Origin: Arthrobacter psychrochitiniphilus | GTDB lineage: Bacteria > Actinomycetota > Actinomycetes > Actinomycetales > Micrococcaceae | Length of the DNA stretch: 62,082 nucleotides | Assembly: GCF_003185915.1 (NCBI RefSeq) | Contig: NZ_QHLZ01000016.1 | Location: 1 to 62,082, forward strand | Direction of reading: 5' to 3' | Shown: positions 17,920-26,551 of the stretch, piece by piece | Numbering within the stretch: position 1 is the first letter of the stretch | Layout: each line of letters opens with the position of its first letter | Position numbers and translations under genes: made by a program | Notes under the pieces: generated by a model | What the model was told of the DNA's origin: nothing | Seen by the model: only the letters and a program-made list of their open reading frames with translations | Database searches by the model: none

Positions 17920-18057
17920 GTCCCGTATCCCGTTCCCCTCTGGAATTGCCTTGGCACGACTTTTCAGCTCCAGCGCCCGCATGATTCCACGGGCCGGTGT
18001 CCGACCGGCTAACGAGACAGTTCGCCAATTTCTATACGGGACACCCGGCGCGGGACG
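17920..18057 (+). repeat. Array repeat, long form
   Basis: GTCCCG at 17920, core 17932-17936, GGAAT 17942-17946, then the well kept leader GGCACGACTTTTCAGCTCCA and the hairpin GCCGGTGTCCGACCGGC. The 3' arm is altered to TAACGAGAC; TATACG is at 18033-18038. Confidence 0.9.
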
Positions 18058-18103
18058 CACTTCGCTGCTACCCAAATTCTTGCTGCCGTTCTAGGGTGGG
18101 GTC

Positions 18104-18331
18104 ATGGTGGATTGGGAAGCAGCCAGCCGACAAAGCGACGTGCGATTGTGGCGAGCCATGTTCTGGATTCACATCGTACTTTTAGTGCTCGGAATCGTTA
18201 GTCTGCTTCTCGTTATTTTTGGGTCCGAGGGCAATCCCGACCCGTGGGCACTGGTGCCAGGCATCGCCATAGTCGTCATGGTGGCAATCTTGCTGCCCAA
18301 CTCTTACAAGAAGTGGCAATCAAACAGATAA
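18104..18331 (+). CDS. Small hypothetical membrane protein
   Basis: 75 aa, not recognised. Two hydrophobic helices at about residues 20-40 (WIHIVLLVLGIVSLLLVIF) and 47-64, joined by a short SEGNPDPW turn, with a basic tail. GGGTGGGG precedes the ATG at good spacing. It starts 47 bp after the promoter-like end of the long repeat at 17920, which could drive it. Sole gene between repeats 17920 and 18399. Confidence 0.65.
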   Translation: MVDWEAASRQSDVRLWRAMFWIHIVLLVLGIVSLLLVIFGSEGNPDPWALVPGIAIVVMVAILLPNSYKKWQSNR

Positions 18332-18398
18332 GCCAGAAACTCCGTACGATCTGCGAAGGCGTGACCATGGGCAAATGTTGTCCTGCGGACTAGGCGCC

Positions 18399-18429
18399 GG
18401 GCGGTCAAGGTTCCCCAGTGGGCATGACC
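18399..18429 (+). repeat. Array repeat, short form
   Basis: GGCGGTCAAGGTTCCCCAGT, core 18410-18414, TTCCC...GGGCA stem. The 5' heptamer is barely recognisable. Confidence 0.7.
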
Positions 18430-18531
18430 GCGGCTGGCCTCCACGCCTAGAAGTTTGACTGCCAGAACATACTGGAGGTGGGTTGGGAATAAGTGAATGT
18501 TTGGTCAAGAGGCGTTGGGTAGTCTTGATTG

Positions 18532-19560
18532 ATGACATCCGGAGACCTTTCCCCTCTTCCCGACGACTATGCCCAGGTGCTGGCTTCGTTGAAGGATCGG
18601 GTTCGTGAAGCAAGGATTACTGCCCAGCGCAGAGTCAATACGGAACTCATTAGCCTGTACTGGGGCATTGGGCAGCAAATACTTGCGCATCAAGACAACC
18701 AAGGATGGGGTGCCGGCGTCATCCGCCGTTTGGCTGAGGACCTAGGTACCGAGTTTCCGCTGATGAAGGGTTTTTCCCAACGCAACCTGCAGTACATGCG
18801 GACGATGGCCAGCGCTTGGGGACCTGAGTCAAATGTGCCACAGCTTGTGGCGCAATTGCCGTGGGGACATATCCGCACCATTCTTGACAAGGCAGAAACC
18901 CCTCAAGCGCGTGATTGGTATGCCGCCGCCGTGGAATTCGGATGGTCCCGCAATGTCCTGCTGAACATGATGATGAATCGTTCCATGGAACGCACGGGGA
19001 CTGCGCCGTCTAACTTCAGGCAGCATTTGGCTGCCATGGACTCGGAGCTGGCGCAACAAGTGGCCAAGGACCCTTATGCCTTTGAGTTTCTGGGGCTCTC
19101 GGGCGAGGTGGCAGAAAGAGACCTGGAACAGGCGCTCATGGACCGTATCGTGGAGACACTGCGGGAATTGGGCCCAGGATTCGCCTTTGTCGGTCGCCAA
19201 GTTCATATGGAAGTGGACGGAGACGACCTTTACATTGATCTCTTGTTCTTCCATGTCGAGCAGCTGCGCTACTTCGTCATCGAACTAAAAACGGGGAAGT
19301 TCCAACCCGAATTCGCTGGGAAGCTGAATTTCTATGTCGCGTTGGTCGATGACAAACTACGACGCCAAGCTCACGCGCCGACAGTCGGAATTCTCATCTG
19401 CGGCAGCAAGAACGATCACACCGTTCGATACGCCCTTGGACGTTCCACCTCGCCCATGGCTGTGGCCGCTTACACCTATGATCAGCTCACCAACGAGGAT
19501 CGTGCGATACTCCCACCAGAGGAACAGCTCACCGCAGCCCTCGATACCCTCCCGGAATGA
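18532..19560 (+). CDS. DUF1016/YhcG-family PD-(D/E)XK nuclease
   Basis: 342 aa. The N-terminal DUF1016_N helical domain (AQRRVNTELISLYWGIGQQI, then GFSQRNLQYMR) is followed by a PD-(D/E)XK nuclease core with LYIDLLFFH and FVIELKTGKF as catalytic Asp and Glu-x-Lys. Members are thought to be nucleases linked to restriction or mobile-element defence; the precise target is unknown. ATG 18532 is used rather than the TTG just before it. It fills the interval between repeats 18399 and 19641 alone. Confidence 0.85.
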   Translation: MTSGDLSPLPDDYAQVLASLKDRVREARITAQRRVNTELISLYWGIGQQILAHQDNQGWGAGVIRRLAEDLGTEFPLMKGFSQRNLQYMRTMASAWGPESNVPQLVAQLPWGHIRTILDKAETPQARDWYAAAVEFGWSRNVLLNMMMNRSMERTGTAPSNFRQHLAAMDSELAQQVAKDPYAFEFLGLSGEVAERDLEQALMDRIVETLRELGPGFAFVGRQVHMEVDGDDLYIDLLFFHVEQLRYFVIELKTGKFQPEFAGKLNFYVALVDDKLRRQAHAPTVGILICGSKNDHTVRYALGRSTSPMAVAAYTYDQLTNEDRAILPPEEQLTAALDTLPE

Positions 19561-19640
19561 GCAATCCTGAGCCGGGAACAAAACACCCGGCTAGAAACCC
19601 TGTTGGTATATAGCCAGCGATGAAAAGCGAAGCCTAGACC

Positions 19641-19672
19641 GTCCCGCAGGAGGTTCCCTCAACGGACAGGCT
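19641..19672 (+). repeat. Array repeat, short form
   Basis: GTCCCGCAGGAGGTTCC is a perfect consensus arm (19641-19657), followed by CTCAACGGAC. After it no clear copy occurs for 4.2 kb. Confidence 0.85.
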
Positions 19673-19944
19673 CTGGGCAGTTTCCAATGGCAAGGGATAG
19701 TCCCGCGGTTCCCTGGCTCAACTTGCTTCTATGGCCCAGTTCTCCTATGGCTGTCACTAGGGGCAATCTAGTGAGAAATTCCGCTTACTTCTGGGGAATA
19801 TCTGGGTCTGGGGTTGTGTGAGGTTGGGTTCTTGGGTTCACGGGCTTGGGTGTCCAAGAAACGTGAAAAGGATTCTAATCTGACGGATTCCGCCACTACA
19901 TCGGACGCCTCGTTGGGATATACCCCAACCGAACCTTCGATTGT

Positions 19945-20213
19945 CCCTGGCGACACCTTCAGGAGTGCCGGGCCTACTCCGGGAACACGGTCGGGCACCG
20001 ACTCAACTGGGGCAGTGACCGATCACTGAACAGTGCCCTGCACATGGTCGCGCTCGTCAGGATGACCCATGACACCAAGACTCATGAATACGTGGAAAAC
20101 GACGAACCGAAGGGCGCACCGACAAGGAAATCCGCCGCTGTATCAAGCGCTACCTGGCCCGCCGTATTTACCGCGCACTCAATGCATCAGCAAAAGCAAC
20201 AAAAACGGCTTGA
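19945..20213 (+). pseudogene. IS110-family transposase, C-terminal remnant
   Basis: The reading GHRLNWGSDRSLNSALHMVA, continuing LVRMTHDTKTHEYVE, then in another frame GRTDKEIRRCIKRYLARRIY to the TGA at 20211 is the C-terminal end of IS110 transposases. A frameshift near 20098 and loss of the N-terminal DEDD domain show it is dead. It sits in the array segment that lacks repeats. Confidence 0.75.
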
Positions 20214-20285
20214 CGGACATAGAAGAGTCTAGGTAGCCGAGGGTGACATCGGGAGTGGTCTGGCGCTCCGTGATACGTTGGCGCT

Positions 20286-20693
20286 ATGTCTACCCTTCAC
20301 CTCGGACTCATTCTGGCTGGTGTGCCACTTGTCGTCCTCGGGGTAATGGGAGTTGCGCTGCTTGCTGAAGGGGACTCGGCCACCGCGCGAAGCACATTCG
20401 CGGTCGGCGTGATCGCCGCGGCCACAGGCGGCACATCGGTGATCTACCAAGTTGATCGGTGGAAGCTGTCCTTCCAATCAGCAATTCATTTCGTGATCAT
20501 GCTCTTCACCGTACTACCGGCAATGTTTTTGAGCGGCTGGTTCACCCTCGCCAGTCCTCTCGCATATCTCGCAGTAATCGGAGTTTTTCTCGCGGCAGGG
20601 CTGTTAATATGGCTGGTGATGTTCTTCGTTTTCGGAGTGATTCTGTCCAAACGAGGACCAAACCGGAAAGAAACCACGATCAAACGTGACTGA
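20286..20693 (+). CDS. DUF3021-like membrane protein
   Basis: 135 aa with four membrane helices filling nearly the whole protein. The order GTSVIYQVDRWKLSFQSAIHF then LLFTVLP-type helix and SGWF matches the DUF3021 family, small membrane proteins of unknown role often next to LytTR regulators; none is present here. The C-terminal tail (SKRGPNRKETTIKRD) is basic and cytoplasmic. Confidence 0.65.
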   Translation: MSTLHLGLILAGVPLVVLGVMGVALLAEGDSATARSTFAVGVIAAATGGTSVIYQVDRWKLSFQSAIHFVIMLFTVLPAMFLSGWFTLASPLAYLAVIGVFLAAGLLIWLVMFFVFGVILSKRGPNRKETTIKRD

Positions 20694-20940
20694 TTCCGAT
20701 TCTGAACACCCTTGCCCCAAAGACCCCTACGCCACGCCGCCCACCTTGGAATTACTCATCTAGTGGGCGTTCTTGGCGGCATCCCAATGGAAGAGGCATC
20801 GAGGAGTTCATGACAGCTGTTCGCAGTTCCTCCGGCTGCATTCGCCGCCCGGAGCTCACCACATCAGCGTCGATCAGTTGTCATCTCGTTCGCTGCGAAC
20901 CATCTGCACTTTCCCAAATTTTGGGCCACAGTAGTGTGCG

Positions 20941-21678
20941 TTGCCGGTGCTTTTCGCGAGTGGGGAACTGATCGCCGTGGGTCGAGACGGACTGTCCGGC
21001 ACCGCAAAGAGAGGCACGCTGACGCCGCCGCACTCGTATCTTTATCTTGCGCTGTACGCCTTCGCTCTCGTCGGGTTCGAGATAGTGCTCCTCGCTGTTG
21101 AACCAGTGCTCGGGTTACCGCCAGCTAGTTTCCTTGCGCAGATTGTGCACTGGGCTCTCACTATCGTCATCTGGGTTGTTGGTGTGATCGGTTTGACGGC
21201 GTGGGCCCTTCGTCGAACCGATTTCACGTTGCGCGGTAAGGCAGCACCGCGGACCAGCACCCTGCGGGGGCTGGTTGTTACCGTTCTCGTAGTTGCCACA
21301 CTGGCCGCGCAATGGGTGCTTCAGGGAGGTGTGTTTCCGCCAGTTGCAGAGCACACTGCGTTTTCGGAACGCTTCGGCCACGCGGGGACAGCGGCCTGGC
21401 TTGTGCAAGTTGCGTACTACTGTGCCGAAGTAGCCGTCATAGTTTTGATCATTGGATTTGGTCAGCGAGCGGGCGACCGCTGGTTCCGACGACAGTGGGT
21501 GCCGTGGGGCGGCATTATGCTGGCGATGACCTGGGGTCTTGTCCACTTCCTCACTCAGGATGCGGGTACTGGGATCTATGGCGTCGCTCTGTCCCTGGTC
21601 ATGGGAACCGTTTATACCTTTACCGGTAAAAGTCTGCTCATCACGTACCCGCTGCTGCTCGTGGTATTCATCCTCTGA
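20941..21678 (+). CDS. CPBP-like intramembrane protein
   Basis: 245 aa with about seven hydrophobic helices. The C-terminal block WGLVHFLTQDAGTGIYGVAL resembles the second motif (His) of CPBP/Abi intramembrane proteases. The first motif normally has a Glu-Glu pair; here only one Glu is seen (YYCAEVAV), so activity is doubtful. The only in-frame start is TTG 20941. Not flanked by a clear repeat on either side. Confidence 0.5.
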   Translation: MPVLFASGELIAVGRDGLSGTAKRGTLTPPHSYLYLALYAFALVGFEIVLLAVEPVLGLPPASFLAQIVHWALTIVIWVVGVIGLTAWALRRTDFTLRGKAAPRTSTLRGLVVTVLVVATLAAQWVLQGGVFPPVAEHTAFSERFGHAGTAAWLVQVAYYCAEVAVIVLIIGFGQRAGDRWFRRQWVPWGGIMLAMTWGLVHFLTQDAGTGIYGVALSLVMGTVYTFTGKSLLITYPLLLVVFIL

Positions 21679-21743
21679 GTACGCCAACGAAGCTGGTCGG
21701 TATCTCGTCAAAATTTGTGCAGTACCGCATGTAGGATCGGTCC

Positions 21744-21947
21744 ATGGCCGATAAAGGAAGCAACCGAAAACACCGAAGCTTCATTGAATCGCTGCCCGGC
21801 ATCGGTATAAGTGTGGGCGCATTGGTGGGGATCGCGATCGGAGCCGCTATCGCCGGAGCACAAGGCCTCGCGCTGGGCATCGCCATTGGCGCTGCACTCG
21901 GCTTAGTAGCAGGATCGATCGCACGGCTGTGGTGTCGGCGGTCGTGA
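21744..21947 (+). CDS. Small glycine-zipper membrane protein
   Basis: 67 aa. After a basic 20-residue lead, two hydrophobic helices are rich in small residues at four-residue spacing (GALVGIAIGAAIAGAQGLAL), a glycine-zipper pattern that packs helices in the membrane. AGGATCGG precedes the ATG. No family recognised; function unknown. Confidence 0.6.
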   Translation: MADKGSNRKHRSFIESLPGIGISVGALVGIAIGAAIAGAQGLALGIAIGAALGLVAGSIARLWCRRS

Positions 21948-22248
21948 CACGTCGACGGGCAGCATTGTCTATGCGTAACCAGTAGTTTTCAGAACTAGTC
22001 TGCAAAAAAACTGGGGCCGGATGCATTCACCGCGGGCCTCGTGGCACGCCACAGAGTGTGAGTACCGGCCCGTTTGAGGGTGATGGTCCTTCACCAGGAA
22101 TATGGTTCACTCGACTTGTGCGGTTGAATGAGTGCAATTTTGGGGGTTGTGTGTGCCTTGCCCGGTGATCTGGCGATTAGAGTGGCAAGAAGAGTTGGGG
22201 CAGCCGACGCGCCTCAACTCTCGGTCGACAGAGTCGGGAAAGTTGGCC

Positions 22249-22878
22249 ATGCTCAGACGCTATCTCACGTACGACAGGTTGATTGTTCGCTTCTTGTCGC
22301 TGCTCGCAGTCGTCGCGGTTGCGTTCGTCGCTGTGTGGGGCGCGAGCTATTGGCTGTTGCCGGAGGGGTTGTTGATGGGTCGCACCGGCGCACACGCCCT
22401 CGCGGGGACTGGCCTGGCAGGAGGCAGCGTGTGGCTGGAATGGATACGAATCCTTAGCCTCAACCTGGCGCTTGCTGCTGTCTTCATGGTGTCCGGTAAT
22501 CTAATCATCACCAAGCGCGGCTACCCTTTTGGCTACGTAAGCGTAGTGCTGGTTGGGGTTATTTTTGCCGTGGCGGTCGGGACCAACTCCTTCACTATCC
22601 CCATGCCAGTGAGGATGCCGCCTTCACTGGCCATTCTCGGTAGTTCTGGAGCCTACGAGATCATGGCCTACGTCCTTGCGGTTGCAGCCACGACCTCGAT
22701 TGGCAGATGGCGTATCAGACGATGGTGGGCGATTCACGGGACCACGGAACGAGTCAGGCTTGTAAAGGACAGGTCAACCATCACGGAGCGCAACCTGGGC
22801 GTCGTGTTGGCATTCGTTGTTCTTGCCGCAGCGTGTGCCTGGGAGGCTGTACAGATCTCAGCTGACTTGTCCTCATGA
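22249..22878 (+). CDS. Hypothetical membrane protein, SpoIIM-like
   Basis: 209 aa from ATG 22249 with GGGAAAG upstream; the frame is open to 22132 but that lead is not hydrophobic. Four to five membrane helices; the arrangement around LSLNLALAAVFMVSGNL and GAYEIMAYVLAVAA is reminiscent of SpoIIM/DUF95 proteins, but the match is weak. The role cannot be told from context. Confidence 0.5.
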   Translation: MLRRYLTYDRLIVRFLSLLAVVAVAFVAVWGASYWLLPEGLLMGRTGAHALAGTGLAGGSVWLEWIRILSLNLALAAVFMVSGNLIITKRGYPFGYVSVVLVGVIFAVAVGTNSFTIPMPVRMPPSLAILGSSGAYEIMAYVLAVAATTSIGRWRIRRWWAIHGTTERVRLVKDRSTITERNLGVVLAFVVLAAACAWEAVQISADLSS

Positions 22879-23119
22879 TCGATCAGTGCGAGGCGGTTGG
22901 TCAAGCAGATGGGGCCCTTACGCCCACGACCTTTTGCTTTGGCGCTAGCGAGGCGGGCTCTGTTCCAGGGAACGACACGGAAGCGCTGCTGCTGCCCGCC
23001 GGTCTACTCATCCGGCCGCCGAGTCACGCGGGCCCGGATTCCCCAGTGTCCGCCACTATGGGGTCTGGCCTGCAGCGGAACAGTGGTTGGCGCTAAGGAT
23101 TTTGTTCTTGCGGCATGGT

Positions 23120-23450
23120 TCAGGGATTGCTGGTTGGCAGGTGGCGGTAGACGGATGCGCGGGAGACGCCCAGTGCCTTGGCGATTTGGGTGGGGCTTTC
23201 CCCGTTGCCGGCTCTGGCCTGGGCGGCTGCGAGGGTATCGGTATTCATGACGGTGGGTCGGCCGCCGGTGCGGCCTTGGGCGCGGGCGGCTGCGAGGCCG
23301 GCCATGGTGCGTTCTCGGATCATGTCGCGTTCGAGTTCGGCGAACGCGGCCATCATGATGAAGAAGAACTTCCCTTCTCCGGTCGGACTGTAGGTTCCGG
23401 TCAGGGTTCCTTCACTGGCCATTCGTTCTGCCTGCCGATTTCTCCGCCAG
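23120..23450 (-). pseudogene. Serine recombinase, C-terminal fragment
   Basis: The frame carries MMAAFAELERDMIRERTMAG, then GRTGGRPTVM and a Hin-type helix-turn-helix (TQIAKALGVSRASVYRHL), that is, the hinge helix and DNA-binding end of a resolvase/invertase. The catalytic domain with the active serine is missing; upstream the frame is non-homologous. It cannot be an active recombinase for the array. Confidence 0.8.
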
Positions 23451-23486
23451 CCAAGGCAGCGCGGTGACATGTGACACACTGAGGCT

Positions 23487-23831
23487 ATGAGCGGTAAATA
23501 TCTGACTCGTGTCGCGGCTGCATTCTTGGTCGTCGTTGCCATGACTGGCTGTACCTCCGGCCCGCAATCCGGAAGCGTTGAAGTCGAAGTTCGCGCTATG
23601 CGGCCCGGAGCTCAAGGTGGCTCTTACGAGGTGAAAATCATTGGCCCTGATGGAGACTTAGCCGATGCGCAAGAAGTCGCAGTGGGCTCTACTTACGGCG
23701 TCGAAGGTATCCCCTTTGGTTGGATCTCAGTCGAGGCAACGTCAGGGTGCAAAGCTAAGACAGAGCTGACCTCAGAGTCGCCCACGCTGCGAATGGTAAT
23801 AGACGGGGAAGACTGCGCTCTCTCTGATTAG
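23487..23831 (+). CDS. Predicted lipoprotein, unknown function
   Basis: 114 aa. Signal peptide with lipobox AMTG-C (Cys22) predicts an exported, lipid-anchored protein. The mature part is short and beta-rich (VEVEVRAMRPGA, then YEVKIIGPDGD and PTLRMVIDGEDC) and could be a single carboxypeptidase-regulatory-like or Ig-like fold; this is a guess. The last gene before the long repeat at 23928. Confidence 0.65.
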   Translation: MSGKYLTRVAAAFLVVVAMTGCTSGPQSGSVEVEVRAMRPGAQGGSYEVKIIGPDGDLADAQEVAVGSTYGVEGIPFGWISVEATSGCKAKTELTSESPTLRMVIDGEDCALSD

Positions 23832-23927
23832 CCCATTCGATCACTCGCCTAGACCGCCGCTTCATCTGACCTCCAGCGACAGCTATCGGAATCTCAGGGC
23901 CCTCAAAATATTGCATTCGAGCGCACT

Positions 23928-24060
23928 GTCCCGCAGATGGTTCCCCTCTGGAACTGCCAGGGAGAGACTTTTCAGCTCCAGCGCCCGCATGATTCCACGG
24001 GCCGGTGTCCGACCGGCTTGCGGGACGGTTCCACTGCGTCTATACGGTGCACCCCTTTCG
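23928..24060 (+). repeat. Array repeat, long form (best consensus)
   Basis: GTCCCGC 23928-23934 pairs with GCGGGAC 24020-24026. Inside are GTTCC/GGAAC (23940-23944, 23950-23954) and GCCGGTGTCCGACCGGC. TTGCGG (24018-24023) and TATACG (24041-24046) are 17 nt apart, like a sigma-70-type promoter pointing at the next gene. Confidence 0.92.
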
Positions 24061-24263
24061 AAGGATGCGAGAATTCTAAATACAAGGAGAACTCGTTCTT
24101 TTCGGCTATGGAATTTAGGAGAATTTCCCGACTCTGCTGCAGAGCGGCGAACTCTGGTCGTACAGTGTGATCAGGCGATTAGCTTCTTGGCGGTTGTGGT
24201 GTTTTCAAATCCAAGGGCGGCCCGAACGGCGATACCGAACTAGGAAGTGTGGTTAAGTAAGTG

Positions 24264-24905
24264 ATGAGCTCTCGAACACATCCAGGGGAGGTGGCACTTT
24301 GTGATGCTCTGGTGGGCGCCGGATTTAAGAAGCGCGCCGATGGGATTTTCACTATAGTCCTCGACGACGATGTTCTCGGCATTCTCGGACTGAACTACGC
24401 AAGCCGTGCCGGAGGACCTGGTGAGTTGAACATGAACCCAATATGTGGTGTGCGCATTCAGTCGCTGGAACGCAGCGTGGCCGACATTACTGGCCGAAAG
24501 TACAGTCAGTACATGCCGGCAACTGTGTCAGAACCGCTCCGGTATTTGGTTCCAATCGAACATCGAATGGACTGGATCCTGACGCGTGAAAACCCCGAGA
24601 AGAATGCTGCTGTCATCGCAGACATTCTCGCCAGCCTAGAGTCGTATGGTTTGCCTTACATGCGCGAGAGGGCGACTCTTGAGGCCATGGCTCAGGCGCT
24701 AGTGGCGAAGGAAGGCCACAGATGGCAGACAGTGTTCCGTGCGCCTGTCGCGTTGTGGCTTCTCAACCGTAATGAGGAAGCCCTAAGCGCCATGGAGGCC
24801 CAGCTCACCGAAATCGGGAGTCAAGAAAACGCGGCCTATAACGACTACCGGGCCTTCGCCTCAGCTCTAAAACGGCGTATCGCCGAATCGGCTGCCCTGC
24901 CATAG
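24264..24905 (+). CDS. Conserved hypothetical protein, DUF4304-like start
   Basis: About 213 aa, soluble. The opening CDALVGAGFKKRADGIFTIV resembles DUF4304 proteins, but the rest (RMDWILTRENPEKNAAVIAD, then a helical C-terminus rich in Ala/Glu) does not let me assign it. Such proteins often occur among toxin-immunity or accessory genes. The long repeat at 23928 ends 200 bp upstream with a promoter-like end facing this gene. Confidence 0.6.
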   Translation: MSSRTHPGEVALCDALVGAGFKKRADGIFTIVLDDDVLGILGLNYASRAGGPGELNMNPICGVRIQSLERSVADITGRKYSQYMPATVSEPLRYLVPIEHRMDWILTRENPEKNAAVIADILASLESYGLPYMRERATLEAMAQALVAKEGHRWQTVFRAPVALWLLNRNEEALSAMEAQLTEIGSQENAAYNDYRAFASALKRRIAESAALP

Positions 24906-25005
24906 TTTGACGTGCCGTCTGCCGTTCTGCCATTGACACTCACCATAGAACCAAAGTGGTTGGTTGCCAGACTAGCTTGCCGACCCAGCACTGGTAAGGT
25001 CTTTG

Positions 25006-25371
25006 CTAATTTCGAAGGGCCTCCAACTGCGGATCAAAGCACACCAGGCCATGTTCACTGGCAAGTTGCGCGGCAAACTCGGCTGCTTCTTCGGCCTTGC
25101 TGTAGACCATGGCGAAATAGATGATAGGTCCTGCAGCATTGTTCATCATGGGCCCGTCGGCCCATGGTGTTTCGTCCTCGTCCTCGTCCTCGTTGTCGAA
25201 ATCCAGGTCGGGCCATCTGGCCAATAACGCTTCGACGTACGTTCGGATTCTCGTTGTTGGTTCTGGAGCAGGTTCGAGATTGAGAATTGCCATGTTCATT
25301 TCCAAGGCGGCATTCAATTCGTAGTCCGAGTTGGGCATTTCACCCTCCCATACAGCAAGGTCATAACTCAC
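25006..25371 (-). CDS. Conserved hypothetical protein (SYDLAVWEG family)
   Basis: 121 aa from GTG 25371, with GGAGAG five bases upstream. It begins SYDLAVWEGE, an opening I recognise from uncharacterised actinobacterial proteins, and has an acidic linker of alternating Glu and Asp around residues 75-85, followed by PWADGPMMNN and IIYFAMVYSKAEEAAEFA. Function unknown; the occurrence in accessory DNA suggests an immunity-like role but nothing here shows it. It overlaps the stop of the ORF at 25368 (GTGA). Confidence 0.7.
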   Translation of the reverse strand: MSYDLAVWEGEMPNSDYELNAALEMNMAILNLEPAPEPTTRIRTYVEALLARWPDLDFDNEDEDEDETPWADGPMMNNAAGPIIYFAMVYSKAEEAAEFAAQLASEHGLVCFDPQLEALRN

Positions 25372-25694
25372 ATTGACTCTCCGATCTGTTCGATGCGATC
25401 GTGGCTCCATCCAAGCCGAGCCTCCAAACTGCACCACCGACGCAACAACCAAGCCCAGGAATGGGGTGACTCAATCCGCCGTTCCCTACCAGTCTTACCG
25501 TCGCTTTCGGTAAAGCTATCACCCCCGGCGACAGTATTAACCCGCAACATGCGAGTTCCGACCATGGAAATGAGCTCAAATCTGCCAGACAAAAGTACAG
25601 TCATCTGGTTCTGCCAGGTAGGGATTGGGGTTGGAACCGGCGAGCAGAAATCGACTGCGACGGTGGTAAATTCGAGGCCACCCGATGGGCGCAT
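25368..25694 (-). CDS. Possible small protein coupled to the SYDLAVWEG gene
   Basis: 108 aa, not recognised. ATG 25694 has AGGACGG about six bases upstream, and the stop TGA overlaps the GTG start of the next gene, as in translationally coupled pairs. The composition is ordinary and no homologue comes to mind, so it may be an open frame by chance. No competing frame on the other strand looks better. Confidence 0.4.
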   Translation of the reverse strand: MRPSGGLEFTTVAVDFCSPVPTPIPTWQNQMTVLLSGRFELISMVGTRMLRVNTVAGGDSFTESDGKTGRERRIESPHSWAWLLRRWCSLEARLGWSHDRIEQIGESM

Positions 25695-26029
25695 GAACGC
25701 GCCGTCCTGTCCTTCGCCTCATGGTTGGGATCCATAATCGTTATCTCTTAGCCGCAAGTTTCGCTCCATCGCGGAGCCGCGCCGACATTCCAACTGGAAA
25801 CGTCAGTGTCCATCGCTACGCCGATGTCCCGTCGTAGCACCTTACCCAGCCCAATTCCTACGGTCATTCCTGGCGGACCCCATTATTGGAAACACCCTGC
25901 TGTCGGTCATCACCGGTTCTTGCCATGGTCAGCGGTGTCAAAATCCGGGCAACAACACAGTGGATTAACCCATCCGCCCGAGCTCTGTCGCAGCTAAGAA
26001 ACTAACTGCCAAGGAAAACAACGAAACGT
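25695..26029. other. Stretch without a recognisable gene
   Basis: Short frames exist on both strands but none has a ribosome site or protein-like pattern. GACATTCCAACTGGAAACG near 25788 could be a much decayed repeat core. Confidence 0.4.
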
Positions 26030-26060
26030 GTCCCGCGGAACGTTCCATCTCCGGCATAGG
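26030..26060 (+). repeat. Array repeat, short form
   Basis: GTCCCGCGGAACGTTCC with core 26042-26046; the GGAAC arm is lost (ATCTCCGG follows). Confidence 0.75.
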
Positions 26061-26083
26061 AGAGAAACTTCGCTGGTTGCTCC

Positions 26084-26344
26084 TCACGGCTCATTGGTGG
26101 TGTGCTCTTGGCCTGCTGGACTGTCTCCTTCCCGACTTTTGAGTTCCATCCAAGCCCGAATTGCTTGATAAACGCAGAAGCTACCAAGGGCCAGCGCAGC
26201 GACAGCTACCCACGTTTTGATAGAAGAGTCTCGTTCAAAGAGCACAAAGGAGGAGATAAAGAAGCTTGCCGCTAAAACGAAACGATTATTCCTGAACGCC
26301 CGCACCTGTACGACTGATGACTGCCGCAACTTGTCTCCATTCAT
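26084..26344 (-). CDS. Small hypothetical membrane protein
   Basis: 86 aa from ATG 26344. Two hydrophobic helices (FVLAASFFISSFVLF and WVAVAALALGSFCVYQAI) with a hydrophilic Glu/Ser-rich tail. Not recognised. It is the only gene between two clear repeats 361 bp apart (26030 and 26391), the most compact unit in the region and a good example of one gene per cassette. Confidence 0.65.
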   Translation of the reverse strand: MNGDKLRQSSVVQVRAFRNNRFVLAASFFISSFVLFERDSSIKTWVAVAALALGSFCVYQAIRAWMELKSREGDSPAGQEHTTNEP

Positions 26345-26390
26345 AGCTAAAGGTAACAAGCTGACGACGGGATATATAGGTCCTGGCAAC

Positions 26391-26445
26391 GTCCCGTAGC
26401 GGGTTCCCCTGAGGAATGCTGGTACCTTGCTGTGTCCGCTTACCC
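26391..26445 (+). repeat. Array repeat, short form with traces of leader
   Basis: GTCCCGTAGCGGGTTCC, core 26403-26407, then CCTGAGGAATGC forming the hairpin, and TGTGTCCGCTTACC resembling the 3' leader. Confidence 0.8.
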
Positions 26446-26551
26446 TGAAATTACACTGCCAGTCCAAGGAATCGGTTAGCTGATCTTCAACTATCGCAAA
26501 GAGATGACAAGCCTTCGCCCGTAGACTTGGCAGCTGGCTTAAGGGGAATGT

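Noticed and set aside
23120..23450. Serine recombinase as the array's integrase
   Set aside because: Only the hinge helix and DNA-binding end remain; the catalytic domain is missing.
26391..26445. Repeats as intrinsic terminators
   Set aside because: The GTTCC/GGAAC stem is only five pairs and no T-run follows in any copy. Several copies also lie upstream of the genes they would terminate.
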